Source: Ignavibacteria bacterium (GTDB taxonomy: Bacteria > Bacteroidota > Ignavibacteria > Ch128b). Taken from it: 64,000 nt of DNA. The DNA is taken from assembly GCA_013177855.1 (NCBI GenBank), contig JABLYA010000002.1, positions 274,489 to 338,488 of the forward strand, written 5' to 3'. A model generated the notes under the pieces. That model ran no database searches, was not told where the DNA came from, and saw only the letters and a list, made by a program, of their open reading frames with translations. The position numbers and the translations under genes were made by a program. Positions 52,336 to 60,091 of this stretch are shown one piece after another (the stretch's first letter is position 1; the number at the start of each line of letters is the position of its first letter).

Positions 52336-53454
52336 ATGAGAGCTTTTATTATTAAAAATTTATTTCGGTTTTGTTTTGTGAGTTTAATTGCGATTAATTT
52401 GAATAGCTGTGCTGAAAACCCACCAGTATTTGTTGATGGGCAGGGAGTGCTGGAACTCGTTGTTTTGTGGGATTCAACTTATACAGATTCGACATTGGCT
52501 GTTCCTGTTTCGGATGCGAAGGTAATTATTTCTTCTCGTTATACTGCAAAAATTTGTCAGACAGATCAAAACGGAAAACTTTATTTGAGAAATTTACCTA
52601 CTTCAGTTTACGGTTTTACGGTAAGAAAATCCCATCCGATTGATCCAAGTATAATTCTGGTTGGTTCTAAGCAAAATGTTGAGATTGTTTCTGGCAAAAT
52701 TGTTTATGATACAATTTTTGTTAAACCAATTTCGAGCACTGGAATTTCAATCAATGAAATTTACTGTGCAGGACCAGTTAATAACTTTTTCTTTTTCTTT
52801 GATCAATTCATTGAACTATATAATGCGCGCGATAGCGTACGCTATCTCGATGGAATGATGATAATGAGATTTTCCTCAAACAATGAAGGTAAAGGACCTG
52901 GTGCAGATGAAGATGACGATAACGATATCGATGGTGCAACTTATGTCTTTAAATTTCCTGGAAAACCAGGTGAGACAAATTACCCATTTTATCCAAAGCA
53001 GTTTGTTGTTTTGGCTTCTGATGCAGTAGATCACAGAAATGTCTGTGCAACAAGTTATGATTTATCAAATGCTGATTGGGAATTTTATAATCAATATTCT
53101 CCTGAAGATATTGACAATCCCAATGTTCCAAATTTGATTAATATGCGTCCGGATAAAACTGCTGATTTTCTTATAGCTCTAACAAGCGATGTCATTATTC
53201 TTTCGGATGGAAGAGATTCAATTTGGCAGGATGGAATTGATATTAACACAGTGGTAGATGGTGTGGAATATCAAACCAATCCACATCCTCAGAATAAGAA
53301 AACTCTTGATAATCGAATCGATAGAAGTTATGTCTTAAGTCCGCCAAGATATAGTGGTAAATCAATGCAGAGGCGGGAGCCGGGACTTGATACCAATGAC
53401 TCGCTTTCAGATTTTGAAATTCTTGATCGAGCAACACCAGGATATTTCAAATAA
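52336..53454 (+). CDS. DUF4876 lipoprotein with lamin-tail-like domain, second copy
   Basis: A 372-residue paralogue of the preceding gene, start ATG 52336 (the frame opens at a TTG, 52324). Its lipobox ends NSC (about Cys25). Strong similarity runs through the whole protein (LVVLWDSTYTDST, GIKILMT versus AKICQTDQNGK, GFTVRKSHPIDPS, the acidic loop DEDDDNDIDG, SPPRYSGKSMQRREPG). Tandem duplication is the obvious origin. Divergence in the middle suggests the two copies bind slightly different partners or ligands. Confidence 0.8.
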   Translation: MRAFIIKNLFRFCFVSLIAINLNSCAENPPVFVDGQGVLELVVLWDSTYTDSTLAVPVSDAKVIISSRYTAKICQTDQNGKLYLRNLPTSVYGFTVRKSHPIDPSIILVGSKQNVEIVSGKIVYDTIFVKPISSTGISINEIYCAGPVNNFFFFFDQFIELYNARDSVRYLDGMMIMRFSSNNEGKGPGADEDDDNDIDGATYVFKFPGKPGETNYPFYPKQFVVLASDAVDHRNVCATSYDLSNADWEFYNQYSPEDIDNPNVPNLINMRPDKTADFLIALTSDVIILSDGRDSIWQDGIDINTVVDGVEYQTNPHPQNKKTLDNRIDRSYVLSPPRYSGKSMQRREPGLDTNDSLSDFEILDRATPGYFK

Positions 53455-53463
53455 GGATTGAAA

Positions 53464-54906
53464 ATGAAAAGATTATTAATTCTGTTTATAGTTTTTGCAA
53501 CACAAGTTGCATTTACTCAAAACGAGAGAATTGCAGCACTTGGAAATCCAACAATTGCATTGAAAGACTTTGACCTCGATTTGAATCTTTATGATTTTGG
53601 AAATAACTATGCCTGGTTAATCGAAGATCACACATTTGATGTTTTGTATATCAGACCTAAAATTAATTTTCAGTCCGGAGATTATCGCAGATTTTATGAT
53701 GCTGAGAAAAATTCGATTTATTCACTTTCATTTGATGGAACAAAAATCTTGAAAGATGGTGCATTCCGTGGTTATGTAATTTATGAAATTGAAAATCGGA
53801 AAAATGTTAATCGAGCATTGAGTCGGTACCCTTACAATGGTATCCCATTTAGAATGACCGATACAACAACTGGCGATTTTCTTTATAATGGACCTCGAGT
53901 TGGATTTCAATATAGTTTCATTCCATTGAAAAATTTTTATCTCGGCTTTGATTTGAATTATCAAATAGTTGATGGATTAAAAAATATTTACAGCAGAGCA
54001 AAATCACTTTGGCGCAATATAGATGGGAGCATTAATCTGGCTTACAAATTTTCTAATGACTTTGTTGTAGGCGGAAAATTAACCATGCTCGATAACAAAG
54101 AATCAATTGAAGCAAAAAGTGAAGATCTTTTTGATGCAGAAATCTTTAATTATCGTGGTGATACTTTTGCTTTTAGAAGAAGAAGTCAAACAGTTGAACA
54201 GACTTACCGAGAAAAATTGAATAGATACGATCTTGCAGCAATCATTTCACCATTAGAGAATTTAAACATTGGCTTAAAAGGAAATTACCTGAATTCAAAT
54301 CTTAAAACTCAGTTCCCCTATGGAACATTGAAAGAATATGAAGAAGGTCATACAGTATTTGAAGATTATGGAACAGCATTGAAAGTTCATTATTCTCCAA
54401 TTAGAAATTTATTATTTGGTTTTGAAGGAGGTTTTGATAACTATTCAAGTTGGTCTCGAGTCTCAGAAACTGCTTTAATGATTTGGAAGTGGAATATTCA
54501 GACTATTTCAATTGGAAGCGGCATTTCTTATAAGTTTAATTCATTTCCTCTTATTTCAATTTTTGAAATTAAATCTGGAATAGTGAAATCAGATTCATCG
54601 AAATACATTGACAATTATTTTTCAAATTATAAGGAGCCTTTTTATTCATTGACTTTTGGATTTGAGTTTGAGATTCTAACGAAAGCTTTTCTAAGAGCTG
54701 GATATAGTTTTAATAAACTCGGATTTGATGTTGTTAGAGGCAGCAAAGATGTGAAATCTAATTCTATCTCAGCAGGTTTTGGACTTTATAATTTTAATTC
54801 ATTGCAAATAGATTTTTATATTTCATATTCAATTCAATCAAATTCTATTTCACAAAAGAATAAATTTTTGAATTCACAACTAAACTTAAAAATCTTTAAT
54901 TACTAA
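53464..54906 (+). CDS. Outer-membrane barrel protein, DUF6850-like
   Basis: From ATG 53464 (AAGG upstream; TTG at 53458 is less likely) the product is 480 residues with a signal peptide (MKRLLILFIVFATQVAFTQ). It is strand-rich with LGNPTIALKDFDLDLNLYDFGN near the start, as in DUF6850-family barrels that typically follow a TonB receptor and DUF4876 genes. The end LNLKIFNY is a barrel-type terminus. The operon composition points to a joint export or uptake machine; DUF6850 has no assigned activity that I know. Confidence 0.7.
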   Translation: MKRLLILFIVFATQVAFTQNERIAALGNPTIALKDFDLDLNLYDFGNNYAWLIEDHTFDVLYIRPKINFQSGDYRRFYDAEKNSIYSLSFDGTKILKDGAFRGYVIYEIENRKNVNRALSRYPYNGIPFRMTDTTTGDFLYNGPRVGFQYSFIPLKNFYLGFDLNYQIVDGLKNIYSRAKSLWRNIDGSINLAYKFSNDFVVGGKLTMLDNKESIEAKSEDLFDAEIFNYRGDTFAFRRRSQTVEQTYREKLNRYDLAAIISPLENLNIGLKGNYLNSNLKTQFPYGTLKEYEEGHTVFEDYGTALKVHYSPIRNLLFGFEGGFDNYSSWSRVSETALMIWKWNIQTISIGSGISYKFNSFPLISIFEIKSGIVKSDSSKYIDNYFSNYKEPFYSLTFGFEFEILTKAFLRAGYSFNKLGFDVVRGSKDVKSNSISAGFGLYNFNSLQIDFYISYSIQSNSISQKNKFLNSQLNLKIFNY

Positions 54907-54925
54907 AAAATTGAGGAGAGCGGCT

Positions 54926-57919
54926 ATGAGAAAAAATTTACTTTATCTAAGTCTGGTATTTTTAATCTTTTTCTCCAATTCTTATACTCAATGGAGAAAC
55001 GCATTAACCTCGACATATCCGAGCGGAACAACTTTCAGAAGTTTTTATTTTGTTGATCAGAATGTTGGCTGGGTTGTTGGCTCAGATGGTATCATACTTA
55101 AAACTACAGACGGCGGTGATAACTGGGTCGAACAAACTAGCGGAGTTACGGTTACTCTTTATACTATTACTGGTTTAAATCAAAATTTCCTTCTCGCTGG
55201 AGGTGGTTCAAGAACATTATTAAAATCAACGGACGGCGGATTTACCTGGACCGCAATTACTCTTGATGTAATTCCCGAACCAACAGGTTCAATTGTGAAG
55301 ATTAAAGCTTTTAACCAGAATTTAATATATGTGCTTGCTTCTTATTCTACTACTGTTGGAAGAATCTTTAAAACAACAGATGGTGGGAATACATGGACTC
55401 AGCTTTTTGCAAGCACAACAAACAATTTAAATGATTTTGATTTTGCTAGTCCAACTGTTGGAGTTGCGGTAGGAAGAAGTGTTGGAACTCTTTATTACAC
55501 AACAGATGGTAACACTTGGACATTGGCTCCCACTCCATCGCTCGGTGGCTTTAACTATACTCGTTCTGATGTTCGTGCTGTTAAAATGCTTGATGTTAAT
55601 ACAGCTGTAGCAGTCGGCTGGGGATCTTTTGCAGCTGGGTTGCAGCCGAGCATTCATCTCAAAACGACAAATGGTGGTGCAAACTGGACTTATATGACTC
55701 AACTTGAACAAAACCGAAGCTATGACAATCTTTACAATATCTGGTTCAAAGATGGAAATAATGGGCTTGCAATAGGTGGTGCAACTCGTGGAAGTGTAAT
55801 TGAAAGAACAACAGACGGTGGAGTTAATTGGGTACCAATTGCAGCTCCGTTTGGACCAACACTTTATGGTATTTATGGGATTGGAGATAAAGTCTGGATT
55901 GGCGGCAGTGATGGCTTAATTGCTTACACAACAGATTTTGGAAATACCTGGAAAAAAATTACGCCAATACCAGCTGCAACCATTTATGATATGTGTTTTG
56001 CAGGAACAAGCAGCGGCTTTGCTGCAGGTTATGATGGAACATTCTTAAAAACAAATGACAACGGACAAACCTGGACAGCATCTTATATTTTTGCAAACAA
56101 TGTTGCTCCAAATGTAAATGGAATTCAATTCCTAAATGATAATGTTGGATATGCCGCACACAGTTATCGCTTGGTTTCGAAGACAACAAATGGTGGAAAC
56201 AGCTGGTTTGCTGTATTGCCCGATAGCTTAATAACGACTGGACATAATTATGGTCTATTCTTCTTGAATGAAAATTTAGGTTGGGTTTGTGGTCAATACA
56301 CTACCAGTAATGGAGTGATTCATAAAACGACAGATGGCGGTCAAACCTGGACGACTTATCAAAATGTTGCTGCTAAGGCTCTTAGAGCAATAGCATTTAA
56401 AGATGAAAATAATGGAGTTGCCGTCGGTGCTTCTGTCACAGCTCTTTATACAACAAATGGTGGGACTACCTGGCAAACTGCAACTGTAAATGGAATGACT
56501 ACAGGCGACTTGAGAGATGTGGTCTACCTTAGTCCAACAAGATTAATTGCCTGTGGTACAAATGCAATTCTCAAAAGTGATGATGGCGGCTTAACTTGGA
56601 ATGCCGTACCTGTAACAGTTCCAAATTTACTTTATGCTCTTACTTTCAAAGATGCGATGAATGGTTATGCAGTAGGAACAAATGGACTTGTTTATCAAAC
56701 AACTGATGGCGGTGATAATTGGACACAAATAACAGATCCGCTGTTCACCTCAACATTTTATGCTGCTGCAACCGATCAAAATGGAAATCCCTGGTTTGGT
56801 TCATTAGGCAGCAATCTATATACATATTCTGCTCAAGCTCAGGTCACATTCAATATCAACATGCGTGTAGCAATTCGGAAAGGTAAATTCACTCCATCGA
56901 GTGATTTGGTTGTAATTCGCGGCAGTTTCAACGGATGGGGTGGAAATGATGATCAATTAAGCGATCCAGATGGTGACTCAGTCTACTCAATTACAAAGAC
57001 ATTCAATGTTGGTGATAATCTTGAATTCAAGTTTGTCATTGTAAGAGGTGGACAGGATTTCTGGGAAGATCAAATTCCAAACAGAACTTACACAGTTCAG
57101 GCAGGAACAAATGTTTATGATGGCGGCTACTTCAATAATGACAGTGTGTATGTTCCACAATTTCCAATTCAGTTTACCTTCTCCTGCAATATGGAATTAG
57201 AGCGATTAAGCGGAAGATTTAATCCAGCCACAGACACAGTTTCCGTAAATGGAACATTCAATGGCTGGACATCGAAGGCATGGATACTTACACCAAATCC
57301 ATTAAATCCAGATTTGTATGAAGGAACCTGGACAATTAATGCAGGAGTAGGTGAGAGCATTGAATTTAAGTTCTGGTATACACCGAATAACTGGGAAAGC
57401 CGACCAAACAGAGTATATACATTTACACAGGATGATATCAATGCAGGAGCGGTGTTTTACAGTGGTTCATTTAACGATGCAAGCTTGGCGACTGTATTAA
57501 ATCAGCCTGCAACGATTAAGTTTACAGTTAATACCAATGGAGCGATATCGATAATCAATGGACAGCCATTCCCAGTAGTTAATACAGTACACATAGCAGG
57601 AAGTGCATTGCCATTGCAATGGCCACAGGGTGGATGGCCCAATAGTGATTCGACAGTAATGATAAGATTGTATGATGATGGGACAAATGGAGATTTGGTA
57701 GCAGGCGATAAGATATTCTCGAGAGATATTACATTCCCGCAATACACAATATTGAGAGTTGAGTACAAATATTCAATCAACTTTGGAGATGCTGCAAATA
57801 ATGGTGGAGGAAATGATAATGAAGCTGGCTTTGCACAAAATCACATTTTGAATATGACGAGATTTATGACAGGAGCGACAACGGTTATACATTTGGAAGG
57901 ATGGGAGATTCATATTTGA
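54926..57919 (+). CDS. Giant secreted YCF48-type propeller with carbohydrate-binding-like domains, frameshifted before its sorting domain
   Basis: From ATG 54926 (GAGGAG upstream) the product is 997 residues with a signal peptide. Thirteen repeats of the form KTTDGGDNW (YCF48/BNR type, about 25-635) should form two seven-bladed propellers. Next come two or three AMPK/CBM48-like domains (VVIRGSFNGWGG and VSVNGTFNGWTS with FKFVI and FKFWYT) at about 640-850, and a third domain with TVHIAGSALPLQWPQGGWP. It ends EGWEIHI* because a base is missing in GGG at 57903-57905; restoring one G gives EGWGDSYLTNITGVNDQ and joins the sorting domain at 57901-58227. Confidence 0.8.
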   Translation: MRKNLLYLSLVFLIFFSNSYTQWRNALTSTYPSGTTFRSFYFVDQNVGWVVGSDGIILKTTDGGDNWVEQTSGVTVTLYTITGLNQNFLLAGGGSRTLLKSTDGGFTWTAITLDVIPEPTGSIVKIKAFNQNLIYVLASYSTTVGRIFKTTDGGNTWTQLFASTTNNLNDFDFASPTVGVAVGRSVGTLYYTTDGNTWTLAPTPSLGGFNYTRSDVRAVKMLDVNTAVAVGWGSFAAGLQPSIHLKTTNGGANWTYMTQLEQNRSYDNLYNIWFKDGNNGLAIGGATRGSVIERTTDGGVNWVPIAAPFGPTLYGIYGIGDKVWIGGSDGLIAYTTDFGNTWKKITPIPAATIYDMCFAGTSSGFAAGYDGTFLKTNDNGQTWTASYIFANNVAPNVNGIQFLNDNVGYAAHSYRLVSKTTNGGNSWFAVLPDSLITTGHNYGLFFLNENLGWVCGQYTTSNGVIHKTTDGGQTWTTYQNVAAKALRAIAFKDENNGVAVGASVTALYTTNGGTTWQTATVNGMTTGDLRDVVYLSPTRLIACGTNAILKSDDGGLTWNAVPVTVPNLLYALTFKDAMNGYAVGTNGLVYQTTDGGDNWTQITDPLFTSTFYAAATDQNGNPWFGSLGSNLYTYSAQAQVTFNINMRVAIRKGKFTPSSDLVVIRGSFNGWGGNDDQLSDPDGDSVYSITKTFNVGDNLEFKFVIVRGGQDFWEDQIPNRTYTVQAGTNVYDGGYFNNDSVYVPQFPIQFTFSCNMELERLSGRFNPATDTVSVNGTFNGWTSKAWILTPNPLNPDLYEGTWTINAGVGESIEFKFWYTPNNWESRPNRVYTFTQDDINAGAVFYSGSFNDASLATVLNQPATIKFTVNTNGAISIINGQPFPVVNTVHIAGSALPLQWPQGGWPNSDSTVMIRLYDDGTNGDLVAGDKIFSRDITFPQYTILRVEYKYSINFGDAANNGGGNDNEAGFAQNHILNMTRFMTGATTVIHLEGWEIHI

Positions 57920-58227
57920 CAAACATTACAGGAGTTAATGATCAGTCAGTTACAAAGCCGACGACATATTCATTATCACAGAACTATCCAAATCCATTCA
58001 ACCCATCGACAACTATCAACTTTGCCTTGCCGAAAGAAAGCATTGTTACACTGAAAGTTTATAATATGATTGGTCAGGAAATTATGACTTTAATAAACGG
58101 CGAGAAAATTAACGCTGGTTATCATTCGGTTAAAGTGGATGGTTCTAAACTTACAAGCGGAGTTTATATTTATAAATTAACCGCTGGTGATTTTGTTTCT
58201 GTTAAGAAAATGGTTCTGATGAAGTAA
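57901..58227 (+). pseudogene. Sorting domain of the giant propeller, split off by a frameshift
   Basis: This 108-residue frame overlaps the end of the previous gene and encodes the linker (SYLTNITGVNDQSV) and a complete type IX sorting domain (SQNYPNPFNPSTTINFALP ... YNMIGQEIMTLINGEK ... SGVYIYKLTAGDFVSV ... KMVLMK). No ribosome-binding site lies before its ATG and the first residues are linker, so it is the missing end of 54926-57919 rather than a gene. One inserted G at 57903-57905 restores the frame. Confidence 0.8.
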
Positions 58228-58234
58228 TTTTTTA

Positions 58235-58272
58235 AAAAGGCACCGATGTGTGACCGGGTCGGTGCCTTTTAT
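58235..58272 (+). terminator. Intrinsic terminator of the receptor operon
   Basis: Stem AAAAGGCACCGA (58235-58246) and TCGGTGCCTTTT (58259-58270) with a 12-nt loop; T run follows. It lies 8 nt after the sorting domain, supporting the idea that the operon truly ended there. Confidence 0.9.
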
Positions 58273-58345
58273 TTTGTTCTTAAATAATTTGCTCTGAGAG
58301 AATATTAAATCAAAACCTTAGTTATAATGAAGGAAAGATCTTTTT

Positions 58346-60091
58346 ATGAAATTATTACGCGCATTTTTTGTTTTAATTAGTTTATCCTTTTTTGTTTTTG
58401 CTCAACCCTCAGTACAGCTGCAAACAGCTTTATCAACAATCAAGCAAAATGAAATCTATGAGAATCTGAGATTTTTAGCTTCTGATAGTTTGAAGGGTAG
58501 AGCTGCTGGTTCAGATGAAAATAATATTGCTGCTCAATTTATTGCAAAAAAATTTATCGATTATGGCTTGAAACCTGCGGGAAACTTTTCCTCTTTATAT
58601 CGAACTCGATTGAAATCAAATAAGTCAGATGAGATGATGCCCGAAGAATATTATCAGAAATTTAGTTTCATAAAGTCAAAGCTTTCGGAAAATAATTCTT
58701 TGAAAATATGCAAATCGAGTTCTGTCGCAGATGTTGAAGTTTCGTTTTCATACAAAAAAGATTTTGTTATTCAAATAAGCAATCTATTTAATGATATTTA
58801 CTTGAAAGCGCCTGTTGTTTTCGCGGGTTACGGAATTGATAAAGGTGAAAACAACTATAGTGATTATACCGATGAAAAAGGTAAACCAGTCGATGTAAAG
58901 AATAAGATAGTTCTAATTGTTGATGGATTTCCACAGGAAAATAATCCTGAAAGTTCGTTTTCAAAATCTAAGAATGCTCTCTATCGAAATCCATTGAGAA
59001 AAATGGAAGCTGCACAAAAGCTCGGTGCAGTTGCAGTTTTAGTTGTAAACTCACCATTGAAAAATGAACCTCCGTTTAACATAAAATATGAACAAAGAAT
59101 CAATGCTTATGAAAACCCATCCTTTCATTTACCAGTTCAAATGAGTAATTCAATTCCAATAGTTTTTATAAGCGAAAATGTATGTTATGAAATCTTTAAA
59201 GACGCTGGAATAAGTTTGAAAGACTTATTACAAAAAATCGAGAAAAATTTAAAAGGAAATGCATTTGAATTTCCGACTATCAAAGTAGAATTAAGAATTA
59301 ATTTCGTTAAGGAAATCATAAACTCTCAAAATGTTGTGGGCATAATTGAAGGAACTGACGAAAAACTTAAAGATGAATTTATTGTAATTGGGGCACATTA
59401 TGATCATGTTGGTCTTGGTTATTATGGAGCAATGAATAAAGCTGATACTGGCAAGATTCACAATGGTGCCGATGATAATGCTTCAGGTACATCTACATTG
59501 ATTGAACTCGCTGAAGCTTTTTCTGTTAATAAACCAAAGCGAAGTTTACTTTTCATAGCGTTTAGCGGTGAAGAGAATGGACTGCTTGGTTCAAGATTTT
59601 ATGTAAGTTATCAGCCTTTAATCCCTCTTGATAAAATTATTGCAATGTTCAATTTCGATATGGTTGGAAGAAATGAACCTGAACTTCTCTGGATTGGAGG
59701 GGCATTTTACAGTGATGATCTAAGAAAGATAATTGAAAAAGCAAATTCTGAAGTGGGATTTGAATTGTTGTACAATGTGGGACTTCTAAATTTTGCGAGC
59801 GATCAGGCTCCATTTTTGAAAAAAGAAATTCCCTCAGCTTTTTTCTTCAGTGGTTTACACGATGATTATCATACTCCTCAGGATGACTATGATAAAATCA
59901 ATTACGAAAAACTTGCCCGAGTAGCTAAACTTGGATTCTTGTCTATTGAGGCCATTGCAAATTCTGACTTCAAACCACAATACAAAGAACTTTCAATCGA
60001 AGAAAGAAAACTGCTTGTCGAAACATCAATGCAAAAACAAAAGAAATATCGAACAACTAAAAATCCAGATCTGGAGGAAATTGAAAAATGA
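58346..60091 (+). CDS. M28-family zinc aminopeptidase, exported, with PA domain
   Basis: A 581-residue protein with a signal peptide (about 1-20), an N-terminal segment, and a PA-like insert (about 140-330), then the M28 catalytic domain. Zinc ligands and catalytic residues are placed: H351 in GAHYDHVG, D376 in GADDNASG, E409/E410 in SGEENGL, D438 in FNFDMVGR and H509 in LHDDYHTP. It should cleave N-terminal residues outside the cell. AAGGAAAG lies before the ATG, and the gene ends in an ATGA overlap with the M16 peptidase, so both are co-translated. Confidence 0.93.
   Translation: MKLLRAFFVLISLSFFVFAQPSVQLQTALSTIKQNEIYENLRFLASDSLKGRAAGSDENNIAAQFIAKKFIDYGLKPAGNFSSLYRTRLKSNKSDEMMPEEYYQKFSFIKSKLSENNSLKICKSSSVADVEVSFSYKKDFVIQISNLFNDIYLKAPVVFAGYGIDKGENNYSDYTDEKGKPVDVKNKIVLIVDGFPQENNPESSFSKSKNALYRNPLRKMEAAQKLGAVAVLVVNSPLKNEPPFNIKYEQRINAYENPSFHLPVQMSNSIPIVFISENVCYEIFKDAGISLKDLLQKIEKNLKGNAFEFPTIKVELRINFVKEIINSQNVVGIIEGTDEKLKDEFIVIGAHYDHVGLGYYGAMNKADTGKIHNGADDNASGTSTLIELAEAFSVNKPKRSLLFIAFSGEENGLLGSRFYVSYQPLIPLDKIIAMFNFDMVGRNEPELLWIGGAFYSDDLRKIIEKANSEVGFELLYNVGLLNFASDQAPFLKKEIPSAFFFSGLHDDYHTPQDDYDKINYEKLARVAKLGFLSIEAIANSDFKPQYKELSIEERKLLVETSMQKQKKYRTTKNPDLEEIEK

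Noticed and set aside
57497..57780. Two overlapping minus-strand frames in the giant propeller gene
   Set aside because: Shadows of the plus-strand gene; no start signals or recognisable domains.
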